A stretch of DNA of 64,000 nt from Hirsutella rhossiliensis (GCF_020360975.1 NW_025408680.1:682001-746000); one strand, 5' to 3'. Counted from the stretch's first letter, positions 43,433 through 54,951 are shown. Program-made: numbers and translations. Notes: generated by a model not told the origin, from the sequence alone.

Positions 43433-44058
43433 ATGGAACACATGCACGGAGGCATGGGCGGCGGCGCGGACAGCTGCAAAGTCTCGGTACGAAGACCCTG
43501 ATTCTTCCCTTGCCCCCTCTCCTCTCCATATGGCCCCATCCGTCGCAGCCGGCATGAGCTCATCCGCGTGACTAGATGTTGTGGAACTGGTACACCATCG
43601 ACGCCTGTTTCCTCTCATCGAGCTGGCACATCAAAAACAACGGCATGTTTGCCGTCAGCTGTATCGGCATCGTCCTGCTCGTCCTCGCCGTCGAGTTTCT
43701 GCGGCGCCTGGGCAAAGAGTACGATGCCTTCATCCTGCGCCAAGCCCGGCGCCAGTTTGCCCACCAATACGCCGACGTCAAAAACTTCGACACGCCTGTC
43801 GTCACATTCCGCGCCACCTTTCTCCAGCAGTTCACACGATCCGTCATCCACGCCCTGACCTTTGGCGGAGCTTACATTGTCATGCTCCTCGCCATGTACT
43901 TCAACGGCTACATCCTCATCTGCATCTTTATCGGTGCCGGCCTTGGCAAGTTCCTGTGCGACTGGCTCGTGGTGAACATAGATGTGGACCAGGGACGGAG
44001 CGCTGAAGGGCAATCTTTGGTCAAGGGCATCGAGGAGCCCAGCGTTTGCTGCGGATAA
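43433..44058 (+). CDS. Ctr-family copper transporter
   Basis: Exons 43433-43486 and 43576-44058, joined by an 89-nt phase-0 intron, encode 178 residues. The N-terminus MEHMHGGMGGGADSCKVS is Met/His-rich, as in extracellular Cu(I)-binding tails. Three membrane helices follow: residues 36-58 (NGMFAVSCIGIVLLVLAVEF), about 105-128, and about 130-152. Helix 2 carries MLLAM, the M-x3-M filter motif of Ctr proteins. Helix 3 carries GAGLG, the G-x3-G packing motif. The tail ends in PSVCCG, a Cys pair for passing copper to chaperones. The family forms trimers that import Cu(I). Length and the short N-terminal exon suit the fungal Ctr3/CtrC-like group rather than long Ctr1 types. Plasma or vacuolar membrane location cannot be decided from sequence. 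Its neighbour, the metalloreductase, would supply Cu(I). Confidence 0.92.
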
Positions 44059-44502
44059 GAGGGCACACCTAGCATTGGTGTATGAGTTTTACGAAAATAG
44101 TATCCAATAATGACATGACCGACTTTAGTACCATGAAGAAATATGGCATTGACTACAAGTAGACCAAGCTCTTCAGCCCCCATAGTGTCCCCGGGATATA
44201 TTCTATTGACAACGTCGTCTCTAGTACCAAATGGGCATTTATACGCGTATCAGAGTTGCCAGATGAAGACATAATTCGTACATTGGCTGTAAGGCTGGAC
44301 AGCCGGCATTAAGTAACCTCCTCGTAACCCCTAAGCGCGTGTCCACCGATGTGTTGGAACATGCGGAAACGTAACTAATTAAAACGAAGAAATAGGATAC
44401 ATCATATTGCTTACTCTACATATTCATAGGTTGGAGTACTGTAGCAGAGACTCCCAGTATCCAAAGAAAGAATCAAGCTCCTCATTGCCCCCCTGCTGTC
44501 CT
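44059..44502. other. intergenic region between convergent genes
   Basis: 444 bp between the Ctr transporter and the HsbA-like gene, AT-richer than the genes. Holds both 3' flanks and nothing else I can support. Confidence 0.65.
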
Positions 44503-45396
44503 TTACAGCATCATGGCGGCGACGGCCATGACCACGGCGCCAGCGGGAGCGACGAGGGCAGCGCCGGCGGTGACGATGGGAGGCTGGCCGGTAGGGACAA
44601 CGGTTGGAACGCCAGTGCCGGTGGGCTGGGTAGGAGGGTTCGCAGGGCCGCTGGGGATGGGGTAGGTGGCTCCAGTCGTGGCGGGAGCGGTAGGCTGGGA
44701 CGAAGTCTCCTCGACAGAGGTAGCGGGAGCGGAAGGCTCCTCAGAGGCAGGAGAGGAAGGCTCAGCAGAGGTAGCGGGAGAGGAAGGCTCGGCAGAGGTG
44801 GCGGGAGAGGAAGGCTCAGCAGCGGAGGAAGACTTGCCGCCGCCAGAGTTCTTGCAGTTCTCCTTGCTGAACTCCTCATTGGCGCTGTTGAGGACCTTCT
44901 TGAGGCCGCTGGCGAGGCCCTCAGCAATGGGCTGAGCCTCCGTGGGGACCTTGTCGACGACGGCCTTGATGAGAGCCAAGGAGCCCGAGTTGATGGAGCC
45001 GACCTTTTCGCGGACAAGGTCGCAGAAGCCACCCTTCTCAATCTGGGGCTTGCGGCTCTTGAGGTCCGAGACGAGCGTCTCGCTCTTGGACTGGAGGGCC
45101 TTGACGGGATCCTGGAGACCGAGGGCGTCGGTCAGGGTCAGCTTGTCGGAGCCCTTGACCTTGGACTCGCTGTCCTTGAGGGAGGAGATGAGCTTGTCTG
45201 CCGAGTCCTGGACGGGCTTGGCGTCGCCAGAGAAGCCCTTGACAGCCGAACCGAGCTTCTCGATGCCCTGGCCGACGGCGTTGACGGCGCCAGTGATGGT
45301 GGCAACATCACGCGCGAGGACGCGAGTAGGGGGCTCCGCGAAGCGAGAGTAGGCCCCGGTGGCCAGGCAAGCGACGGTGACGGCGGAGAACTTCAT
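44503..45396 (-). CDS. GPI-anchored HsbA-like cell-wall galactomannoprotein
   Basis: A single exon encodes 297 residues. The start at 45396 (MKFSAVTVACLATGAYS) gives a signal peptide; an in-frame ATG 39 codons upstream would bury it. Residues about 25-185 are an Ala/Lys/Ser-rich all-helical region (DVATITGAVNAVGQGIEKLG, KPVQDSADKLISSLKDSESK) characteristic of the hydrophobic-surface-binding protein A / galactomannoprotein family. It has two Cys (GGFCDLVRE and SKENCKN). Then comes a Ser/Thr/Pro stalk with tandem AEPSSPATS nonamers and a C-terminal hydrophobic segment (GAALVAPAGAVVMAVAAMML) after small residues, a GPI-anchor signal. Such proteins sit in the cell wall and, in Aspergillus, bind hydrophobic surfaces and recruit esterases. 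The nonamer repeats at 44741-44822 are nearly identical at the DNA level and may vary in number between strains. Confidence 0.85.
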   Translation of the reverse strand: MKFSAVTVACLATGAYSRFAEPPTRVLARDVATITGAVNAVGQGIEKLGSAVKGFSGDAKPVQDSADKLISSLKDSESKVKGSDKLTLTDALGLQDPVKALQSKSETLVSDLKSRKPQIEKGGFCDLVREKVGSINSGSLALIKAVVDKVPTEAQPIAEGLASGLKKVLNSANEEFSKENCKNSGGGKSSSAAEPSSPATSAEPSSPATSAEPSSPASEEPSAPATSVEETSSQPTAPATTGATYPIPSGPANPPTQPTGTGVPTVVPTGQPPIVTAGAALVAPAGAVVMAVAAMML

Positions 45397-45552
45397 GTTG
45401 AGATTGAACCGGTAAGGGGAGTCAAAGTCGGACTGTTCTTTCTTTGGATAACGAGATATTTCAAAGTACGGGCTCGTGAGAATGCAGGAACGAGCGTGTG
45501 CACTGGAGAACAATAAAGCTAAAAGGGGCCGTGGGGGAGGAGGCTGATGGGG

Positions 45553-45561
45553 TTATATATA
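45553..45561 (-). promoter_or_regulatory. TATA-like element of the HsbA-like gene
   Basis: On the - strand the sequence reads TATATATAA, 157 bp upstream of the HsbA-like start codon. This is a strong TATA match at a usual distance for a highly expressed fungal surface-protein gene. Role inferred from sequence and position only. Confidence 0.45.
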
Positions 45562-48207
45562 CTCAATATCATAGCAGACGCAGCTGGCCCAAACCCAACG
45601 GAACCGGATACGGGGCCCTCTAGCTGATCAGGTCCTGCCGGTATCATCATAGCATCTGTCATTGCGCGATCAAACTGCTTCTCCACATGCCTTGGGAGCT
45701 GCCGAGGTTGGGCCACCTTTGCTGTTACCTGCCGAGGCCTGCATCGATCCTACCAGGCAATGATAGACAACCGCCAGCCAGCTCTCAGGGGTGCATATTC
45801 AAGCCTGATCCATGTTGTTTGCGCCGCAAGCTTGCTGGCAAGGTTCTTGATTTCACCGTCTGGGGATAGAGAGGGAGGGGGCAGCCCGAGCCCAACCCAT
45901 TATTGAGGCCGGGAGAGTTGCCAAGGATGGACAATCGAACTAACATGATCGTCACCGGAACTTGAGCCCTCCCCACAGCAGCCATGCCGTGTGCCTCCCC
46001 GCGAAGAGCCACTCCATGGCGCCATTCCCCCGCACTCCCATGGATGAGTGGGCCTGCCTGTCCCAAAGGGAGTTCAGATCCGATTGGCCGAGGGTCTGCT
46101 CAGGTCGGTGAAACGCTGCAGGCATACATATGTATAGGCTTCGAGATTAATAACCCAGGCAAGAAAACCTTGTCGGTGATTGTCCACACCACACCCATCA
46201 CTTCAGGTTCTGTTTCGCCCCCTTCAGAGTTTTCATGGCCGTCGACTCGCCTCTTAAAGTAAAACACCAATTTGAAGTGGCCCAATGCGGTAGGTGTATT
46301 CTACGTACTTCGTACGCATCTAGACACTCTCTGCTCGATGTCAGCGTGACATCGAATCCCTTTCCCCTGGCCGAACCTCAATTTCACTTGGCCCCTTCTT
46401 TTCTTTACATCTTGGGGATCTTGGGGGAAGGGTAAGGTACAGTACATACTACGGCGAGAGAAGGGCAAGAGTTCGTATGCTCGTATCCATGGATGCACGG
46501 GATACTTTGTAGGTGCGTGTGCGTATGCATTTCGAAGCAGTGGCTGCATTCATCTCCTTGTACATTATGTACATCGTCCAATCCGTACGACCAAAGAGTC
46601 TACTGCATGTGCCCATGGATTATATCCACAGAGCCATGCTATAGCCCGGCATTGAATTCGCAATTTTTGCCTGAAAAAAACGAGACAATAACGATTCGCT
46701 CAGTTGTTGCGGCGAGTTTCATCGACATTGAAAAGGAACCAACAGACCCGAAGGATCCATGTCAGTGCAGAACGCCCCCAGCATCCGTAGTCCGCATCGA
46801 CCTCTTCATCATGTTCCACAGGTGCCCGTCTACCCATTGAAGTCCCAATGATATTTGTTAGCTAGAGAGACATGCCGGACACGAGCCGACTGGAGCCGGG
46901 ACAAGGAGCGGGACAGGACTTGTGGGCCTTCTGCAACGCTTTTCCTTTTGACCGTGCTGGCTTGTTCAACCGTCCAACAAAGGTGGAGGGGCCCAGAGCA
47001 GGGTTTTGATGTAATCAGAAAGGATGCCCCTAGGCGAACTGGTGTGTTGCACCACGGCAACATTTGCAGGGGTCAATGCGTCTTCGTATTCCCTTGCGTC
47101 GACTTGAGAGCGGCACGTACGAAGCATGTTGACCTGTGCTGGCCCCGATTCAAACGGCCGGCCTGGTCTGAGAGTGGCGCTGTCGACAGCTCGAATCGTC
47201 GAGAAGCGGCTAGAAATTGGCCCTCTTTGTCCCTACACCTGATCAGCCCCGGCTCGCATGTTCTAGCCTCAGTAGCCAACAGTCCCCCACTCCTTCACCC
47301 AGACCAACATCGGGCGCTTGGAGACCCTCAGACCCAGCCTTGGTCCACTCGTAAATCCTCGGTGGCAGAGGGCAGCTCAGAGTCTCCCGCATAAGGATCA
47401 AAGCACAAATAGAGTGATGATCTCTGTTTTAATCAAACCGAGGATAGATTCCGATGCGTCATGCGCCTACACACGGGCTGGTGTGATGAAAACAAGTACG
47501 CAATCGCTGCCTTTGCAGCTTGTCAACGATATTTGGAGGCTGAATGGAGCGGTGGCAACATGACAAAAGCAATACTGCCATGTTGTCATGACGTCAATCA
47601 CTAAACCTGAGTCCTCAGCGGTTTCATGATGTTGGTTTGTCCATCAGTTGCGGCATATGTGATGTATGTGAGGCAGACGCCGGGGCTTCTTAATCTCAGC
47701 GAAGCGCCGAAGACAAAATACATCCTAACTTTCTCACCGCAACATGCCAACGGCCTGAAATTTACTGCCATTTGGAATTGGTGAGGACGAAGCAGTATCT
47801 ACTTAAAATGGTGAGGCTGTTCTTACCTTACACGGCTAACAATGGGGAAAGAGACGGAAGTGTCGGGTAATATCTCCCGTATGTAGCCGCCTTTGGTTGC
47901 AGAGTGTCCCGTATATCCGTGAGACAGTGGAAGGAAACAGCTCTGCCTGTCGTCGGCGTTTAGGCTTTAGGGGCGGTCATTTGGCAACGGAGAAGCCAGC
48001 ATCGATGCACCACTTGGTGGCTTAGCGAACACACGAGACACGGCGGCGGCTTATACTGCTAACGACATGAGAATCGAGATCTGGCTGCCCGGACTCAAAG
48101 CCAAGTGCAGCAGAGTGAAAGTTCTCTGCAGGTGCACAAGCTGTACTGTTTCCTCCGCCGGTGCTTGTGTATCAAAACAGCTTGTTGACTGAGCTCACAC
48201 GCGTGAC

Positions 48208-48233
48208 TAGTGTGTATACTTACATACACACTA
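48208..48233. repeat. perfect short inverted repeat (hairpin)
   Basis: Ten-base arms TAGTGTGTAT and ATACACACTA are separated by six bases. Sits in the gene-poor region with no gene within 2.5 kb. No function is evident. Confidence 0.8.
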
Positions 48234-48619
48234 ACATTTTATCACATTAACTTATTGCAAAATCCAGGACTGCGAGTGAGCCCCATTGACAGAAATATAC
48301 TGTCTCGGTCATTGTATAACTTGGTACCTATGTCTGAGCCTCCCCAAAGTTCAAGCACTTATATCAGTAGACTGTGATTATATATTTCAGCATGAGCAGT
48401 AGGACCAGCCGCTGGTGGGGTCGGCATTTGCCGTGCCGTGGCTCGTGTTAGCTGAATAGACAATATGCAGGTTTCTAGGACGTATTCAGGGTGAGAGCCT
48501 GCCGAAAAACGGTCTGAAATGTCGAATGGAGACAACATTACTTGATATGACGGGATTAAAGGAGAGTCTTGAGCAGAAAATCACTGAAGGACATGACAGC
48601 GGTACAGTAGTTCACCATG

Positions 48620-48679
48620 AGTGAAAAATCCTCACGTATCATTCGAACCATACGTATGATATAGAGAGGATCCTTCACT
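48620..48679. repeat. imperfect 60-bp inverted repeat
   Basis: The outer arms AGTGAAAAATCCTC (48620-48633) and GAGGATCCTTCACT (48666-48679) pair at 12 of 14 positions. Inner bases (TATCAT / ATGATA) pair again. It could be a worn miniature transposon or a hairpin-forming remnant. Confidence 0.5.
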
Positions 48680-51508
48680 CAAAGATATACCTAAGCATAT
48701 CATAAAATGGGTCTTCACGAATTATCTACCACCATAATGCCATCGGACCAGATTCATTACAACATACAGCCTGAAGGCCTCGAGCGCCACATGCCTGTAA
48801 CCTGGCATTTTAACGGCTTAGTCGCCATAACTTAGCCACGAGCCAACTTGACAAAGCTTGAACGGCCCTCTTGTTTGAGGCCCATCTCGCTACATGGCAA
48901 AACATCAATGGCGTGCTAAGGTACAGACCAGATTGGTGAGTGCCTGGCGGGGAAACACTGTCATCGACATCAAAATAGCACGAGTGGGCAGGATCTTAGG
49001 CAATATGTCACGCACTGTTCTCGCTCACTGAAATCCATGGCTGGGCACATGTGGGCTTGCGAGGCCCATTGTTGAGAAGCCCTGCTTTAAGTTACCGTCA
49101 CGTAATACTCGCCCACTAAGACGGTTAGGGTTGCTGCTTGAAAAGTTTGAATGCTTTTCAGGGGGTTTGTAGTGAAACTGCTGTTGACTCCCTGCATCCA
49201 TTGCGGAAAAGCATTCGCTGCGTGCCAACTGCTCATGTTCGGTACCTGCTAGCTTTCTTCATCTTTGCACGGCAGCTGAGATAACTTACCTCGAAGCCCA
49301 AAGAGATAGAGATATAAGGCAGACATAAAAGGCTTCCGGTGCAACCGAACCACCCTTTGATGTCTTGTTGCCCGCACCATCATCAGTGCGGCCGACCGCG
49401 TGGGGAAATTCCTCTCGCAGCCATTAATTTTTAGGCCCTTGAACAAGTCACCAGCCGTCAGAGACGGCTCTTTTTTTTCTCCAACGGGCGCACGACAACC
49501 CTGTAGTCCCCAGCCCCTGACTTGGCTCGGCATCTTCAAGCCAGACTCCAATACACTGGACGCAAATACGAAGTCGAGGGGCTAGAGCCTGGCGAAGTTG
49601 GACATGCTTAAGAAGAATCCACTCGAAAGTCTCTATGGACATCCAGGGCCAATTTACCTGTGACTGGGGATGATTCCTTCATCGCAATCGGAGCAGGATA
49701 ACCCTGAGGAGTGATTTTGAGGGTCTTTATATTGCCTGTCGAGAAAAGGCAGCTGCGAGAGACGCTGAAAGATTCTACTTTCCGTGGACGTGGACACCCA
49801 AAGTCGTGACGCCCACGGCCATATGTGTCTCTACCACTTTCTGATATGCCGGCGTGCGTGTATGTATCAACAATACATGAGCGCAGGAATTTGGGGTTAC
49901 CATCCTTTATGAAGGGCTGGAAAATCCATGGAAGCTGAGTAGTCGGTCATCTTCAGACCATGCCGTGAGAGACCAGATAAGGTCGTAATCACACTAAAAC
50001 GAACGAGTGAACAGCACGAGCTTAGAAGACTAGGGCTTGGATATGCTCTACCAAGTTGATAAAAACATGACTCGCCTTCGTTCAGGCGTGCTTGTGTACA
50101 TTCAAGCTGGGCAAGCGTGGCGTCTCGCGAACATTGGAGGTCGAGCTGCCAAATACTTCTACTGTCCGATGGACAATCCTCTGGTATCGGGGAGGCAACT
50201 CAACAACCTTCAAGTGTCACAACAGCCCTCTAAACTCATCAATTGGTAGAGTATAAACGCTCCCCCCTGTCTCGGAAAGAGTCACACCCAGCTTGCAGGG
50301 GTAAAAATCCTACTAGAGGCAATGAACATTATGCTTCATTGGTAAGCCTATTCAATTTTTTTTCGGTATTACTGTAGTGTACGTATCTGACCCCTGGCCT
50401 TTTATATATTCTGATCAGGCTGTGTTCAGGCTTTCGGTAGCGAGAAGAGAGCGACAGAAGCTCGTTCTGCGTTGATCTGGGGGAAGCGTATCGAGGCTGC
50501 GTGACAGCGGCTAGCCCCAGAGACCGGGTCCCAAGCAAATTACTTTATGGAATAGCGTTCTATGGAGAGGGGTTGGGCTGGATGGTGGCGTGAGGAACAG
50601 CAGAGAGAAACGGGTTCAATAAACTTTGAAAGGCTGGCGAGGGGCGGTGAGGGCCCGCTGGCATGGTTGGCATCCAGGTTTAGCTCCGCCGTCTACCAAC
50701 TGAGTATTTCACGGTATTTGTTTCATCATGGCCTCTTCCACTTCAGTTTTAAGGGTGGAAAAGCAGGCGAGGTGGCCCCATAGGCGGGCAGCTTCAAGTG
50801 TCGGTTGTGCTGAAGCATGGAGAGAAGTAATCCGAGAGGTCATGGACCTTCGACGCGGAGCAAAAATTTGCGTACCCGCACCCAAATCAAACTCTCTTGC
50901 AAAGTGGGTTGGAAACTTCATGTAGAGGAGACGGGTCCAAATAGATTGGAGATTCCTATAGATGTCGAAAAGCCGGGGTGGAGCCATCGTGATTTTCATG
51001 ACCGAATCACGCCGCAACATGGCGCATTTCCATGAACTCAATAAAGTGTAAATTTTCGTAATCCAGGCTGTATCCGCAGTCTCTGTCTTCTTTTCATCGC
51101 TTGATTAATGATGCCGATAATGCCATTTGGCAGGATATGTTCACTCACGAACGGCCTTATATATCTTTGTCAAATATGTCCTACCCTCGTGTTGTGGCTT
51201 GTTGCCACAAGGTCGTCACCTTTTTCCAGCTCCATTCCTCTTAGGCAGCCCCGACGTTCTATGTGCAATCTTCGGGCCATAGAAGCGACGTGGCGTCTGT
51301 AGTCGCGTGCTTAAGTTGCGAACTTGCGTCCGCCACTCTGCGGCGTCAAGATCAATTTCTCAACCAGCGCTTGACCACGCCGCAGTACGAGCAGCTTCCC
51401 ATCATGTCTTCTGTTGGGGAGGCCTTATATAATTAAGGTGGTCAAAGTCCACCTAAATTTTTTGCTGCCGCCTCTTCGTGACATTGACGATATCGCGTTC
51501 TTTAAGCA

Positions 51509-52200
51509 ATGAGCCGGTTCCGCTGCGTCCAGTGGGTGCTCGCGGGCCTCGCACTCACAGTGTCAGCGACTGGCCTGATTCTTTTCCCTCTCCTCCGTGC
51601 CTTCAGTCAACGACTCTGGGATACTGGAGGCCATGTCAACTGCGGCTGGAGCAATGGGCTGCCAATTTTTTCCAACGAGGGCGTATCGACCGAGGGGGCT
51701 TGGAGTATAACTCAAAGGTCGGAACAGCCTCTTTATCACCCATAACTGAAGTGCAGGATGTCAAAGTGCTGAAACTCGAGGACAGCTGGACGGAAACGTA
51801 TATGAACATTTCCGCCGTGACTTTTATCATCGACTGTATGCGACTTGCCTTCCTGAGGGGAAAACCTCAGTGTCCTTGCCTGGACTTGATGCTTTCTTTT
51901 CACTGCCTAGTCATTTGGGCTGCCATGTTATGTAAAACGATTTTCGACGAAGTCCCTTCGGGACTCAGCTGCTTGCGTCTCGGCCATGGACTCATGGAAG
52001 TTGAGTGTCAGAATCAAGGCTATTGTCGTATTGAAAAGACCTGCCTGATGTTCCTAATCTTGGCCGTCCTGGTGTACGGCATCGAGTTCCTGTTTTTTCT
52101 GAGCATGGAACTACTCGTCTTCGGTTCTCCCGGTGGATCCCCCGCCATTTCAACGAAGGACGATGAAGAAGGCCACGAGTTGAAGACAATGGGCGCATGA
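51509..52200 (+). CDS. small putative four-helix membrane protein
   Basis: My model joins 51509-51682 to 51757-52200 through a 74-nt phase-0 intron (donor GTATCG, acceptor GTGCAG, possible branch TAACTGA) and gives 205 residues. Exon 1 supplies a first helix (VLAGLALTVSATGLILFPLL). Exon 2 supplies three more: about residues 72-84 (ISAVTFIIDCMRLAF), 97-113 (DLMLSFHCLVIWAAMLCKTI) and 145-168 (CLMFLILAVLVYGIEFLFFL). The tail is polar and acidic (STKDDEEGHELKTMGA). Four spans in about 200 residues and a charged C-terminus resemble small fungal tetraspan/MARVEL-like proteins, but I cannot name a family. The alternative of an unspliced frame from 51478 lacks the first helix and has a poor N-terminus. 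Transcript data would decide the intron. Confidence 0.55.
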
Positions 52201-54315
52201 GAAGCATAGGAATTGGCCTCACGGTGGATGCTGCAAGGAACCAGCACCGAGTCAAGTGCTGCGTCTTTCCCTCCGAGGCCGAAGTCAAGAGGGCTGCGAG
52301 GATGAAACTTGGCGATGAGCAGGGTTTGAAGTTCCAGCCTTTGAAAGGAAATAGATTTGAATAGCAGAAAAGAGTGATTCTACCCCGAAAGCCCAAGCTC
52401 ATTCAAAGTGATAACAATATAAGATCCCAGACCTTGGTGCTCGCAGCGGACAACCTGCAGAATTTTTGGCACTTGGCAGACGCTTGCAACCGCGGATATA
52501 ATTCGCCCCTGTCATCGCATTATTAGAATATTTTCGCCAGCCAAGTCTCTATGTTCGTATACATCATCTTCGGCTTAACGTAGGTTCTGATGGACTGGAG
52601 TGGAAATGGAAAACCAAAACCAGCGGATCCAACGCCAAAGTCCTGTAATGGCATTACCTGGCTCATGACTCGCCCAGGTTTCGTGCTTCGTCTGAATGAA
52701 TGAGCTGGGGAAAAACATAAAAGCTCGCTTACTGGGGAACGAAGTCTTGTATAAGTAGCCATCGAAAGAGTATTGGTGAAGCTGTCGCTAACATGTCACG
52801 ACGCATGTACGAATTGGCGGCGTATTGGCTATTTTGCCGTGGCTCCCCACCAATTTATTTACCAGTTGAGATACTCTGCTTTGCTGTCAAGTGAGACGCT
52901 TACCGAGTTGATAAATGAAGGCCGTGACAAGAGAGCACATACCTCTGCCTAGGGAGCCCAAAAAAAGTAGAGAAGTATTATTATGCCTAGTCAAGGCGCA
53001 GCGCCGATACGACATATAGTATAGTCAATTTTGCATCGTTAATAACTTAATCACAAGTAAAGCTGAGTATTCGCATCCCGATTTCCGCTCCAAGCAACCG
53101 CCGCAATAGACTCTCTTTTTACCCGTACCTTCCCTATCTTCTAAGAGGCCCAAGCCGCTTGCGACACGGTGGCGCAAGCGCGACGAGGAAGAGGCATAGC
53201 AAGATTTATATGCAGACGAGCTCCTCGAAGGATAGTAACGTTAGGCAGGCGAGCAGGCGGATAGGCGGGCGGACATGCGGGCGGGCAGGCAGCAATTCGA
53301 CAAATCACGCATCTTTAGGTTCTAAGCCCAAATATATTGAAATAACATTAAGCAGCCTACACCTTGGTGCCGTAGGTGCGAATAGCTTCACTTTATATAA
53401 AGGCAGATAGGTGCGCGTAGGGGCGTAGGGAATATGCGCACCTAATTATGGCCTTAGCCAGCCACACTACCCCATTTTTTGGGCTCCCTGGGCAGAAGTA
53501 TGTGCTCCCCTAGTCACGCCCTAAATGGAGATCTCTGGTCGAGAAGTCGTAGACGTGTTGCGTAGGGTAAACTTATGCTGTTATTCCGCCTGACGCCTTT
53601 GCGGATGTGAAGCCCGGGCGTTGGCAGCCTCCATTCTTCCCCCGACACAATCGTCACCGACTTGGTGCAAACCTGCGCCGATCCGGATACAGGATAACAC
53701 AAAACATCCGAAAAATGAATATAACGCAGAGAAGCCTGTAGGTGCTCTGCTGACGGGATTATCCAGCCAACTGCTCTACCGGCAGCACCATCCTGGACCT
53801 TCAAGTTTGGCATGTCTCAAGCCTCTTAAATCATGAAGTCATTTCCCGCCTTCATTCCAACATAGCGAGCCACAATACCGTGGCCGTTACCATTTAGTAG
53901 GCCAGCATCGTCAGTGGCTGAGGCAGTTGTCAAGTCGCAGCGTCGCAAGATTACAATACATGTTCCCGAGGCATCGAATTTTCGGCCAACTCGAGCAAAG
54001 AACATGGCTCACTTGATGCGCCATTGCCATAAGTAGGCCATAACTGTATTACGTAGGTGGTTGAAGACTGGTCTCAGCCCCTGAAAAGAACGTTCGGCTC
54101 AGCAACAACAAGGAGCCGCCCTGCCCTGTTGCGAAGATTAAAATTATAAAAGCGGCTTCGTTTCCTCTGGCAGAGAACCCCTTGGCATCAACATTGCAAG
54201 TACCTCCTCGATCTTCACAGTTCAAACAAAGTACAGCTTGCGACACGATAAACGACGTACAAGACTTCCTCGTCGGAGCCATCGAGACCTTTGAAAGACC
54301 TACCAAGCAATCAAG
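52201..54315. other. intergenic region containing a transposon remnant
   Basis: 2.1 kb. A 602-bp inverted-repeat element fills 52920-53521 (separate entry). The rest (52201-52911 and 53530-54315) shows no gene or repeat I can support. Confidence 0.6.
52912..53529. mobile_element. non-autonomous DNA transposon remnant with long terminal inverted repeats and 8-bp flanking repeat
   Basis: The left end GGCCGTGACAAGAGAGCACA begins at 52920. The right end, read in reverse from 53521, begins GGGCGTGACTAGGGGAGCAC. The two arms align over about 47 bp with five substitutions (two of them C/T) and one indel. Both continue through a shared CTGCC(T/C)AGGGAGCCCAAAAAA. The flanks are TAAATGAA (52912-52919) and TAAATGGA (53522-53529), which match at seven of eight positions, as an aged 8-bp target duplication would. 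An 8-bp duplication points to hAT-like elements, although the outermost bases are not the classic hAT CAGGG. The interior has GC-rich AGGCGGGC-type tandem runs (53250-53290) and no intact transposase frame. Confidence 0.65.
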
Positions 54316-54951
54316 ATGAGGGTAACGGAGCACTCCAGTCTCTTGCGAGGGCCCGATCCGAACGACAGTAATCTGAGACATTAGCAGTTTTCGAGCATCA
54401 CCCTTGCTGCTTTTTGCACTTCACTCGCCATGGCGACTCCCGCACGCATGGGCATGGCGGCAGATCCTGGTAATTTAACACTTTTCCTTTCTTCCAGTAC
54501 CCATGATGCGCCTCGAAACATATCAAGTGCGTGGAAGCTGACAGAGAACGTAGATGCAACAGTATCCAAGGCGGATGAGCTGTTCCAGCAGATCGACAAG
54601 CAAGTAAGTCAACTGCGCAGGCACCAGGGTTCTGGCCCTGTTGTCAGACGCTGACGCTCGATCTAGTGCACCGACTTAACCCCAGAGTGCGCCAAGAGTA
54701 TGAAAGGGTTGGTTGGGGCAATCAAAGATGGAGCGTCCAACAAGAACGCCGAGAAGATCCAGCAGTCTGCTGTAGACTTTGGGCAGAAATTGCAGGTAAC
54801 TGAAAGATTCCCTCCTGTCGAAACTCGAGGGGAGTCGACCTCTCCTCCATCGGACCTTGGACTGACGACGGTTTACTAGGCCAACGGTGGTTGTGTCCAG
54901 GCCTTGACGGCATGCGCGGAAAAGTTGAAGCAGACTGTGGCTCCGGCCTAA
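54316..54951 (+). CDS. putative small secreted four-cysteine protein
   Basis: My model has four exons: 54316-54321 (ATGAGG only), 54385-54603, 54667-54795 and 54880-54951. All are phase 0 and give 141 residues. The codons just before the internal ATG at 54430 read QFSSITLAAFCTSLA, a clear signal-peptide core with no stop until 54382. That is why I place the start in a six-base exon joined at a TTAG acceptor. The mature protein is helical (TENVDATVSKADELFQQIDK) and has two C-x6-C pairs: CTDLTPEC at the start of exon 3 and CVQALTAC at its end region in exon 4. No known domain is recognised. Size, secretion and spaced Cys fit small secreted (effector-like or wall-associated) proteins. Without the mini-exon, translation would begin at 54430 and the signal would be lost. 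Confidence 0.5.

Larger units (their letters stand above)
45397..51508. other. 6.1-kb gene-poor region
   Basis: The longest gene-free stretch. It starts with the HsbA-like gene promoter (TATA-like element entry) and is AT-rich from about 47600 to 50500. It holds two hairpin-forming inverted repeats (48208-48233 and 48620-48679). Open frames in it are short and unstructured. One at 51041-50709 on the - strand is the longest on that strand but carries no family signal. Confidence 0.55.

Noticed and set aside
44407..45516. 369-codon Gly/Arg/Leu-rich open frame opposite the HsbA-like gene
   Set aside because: A shadow frame created by the repeat-rich codons of the HsbA-like protein, which has a signal peptide and GPI signal in the right places.
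54470..54510. possible extra intron (GTAATT..CCAG) in the secreted-protein gene
   Set aside because: Only 28 nt, too short to be spliced.
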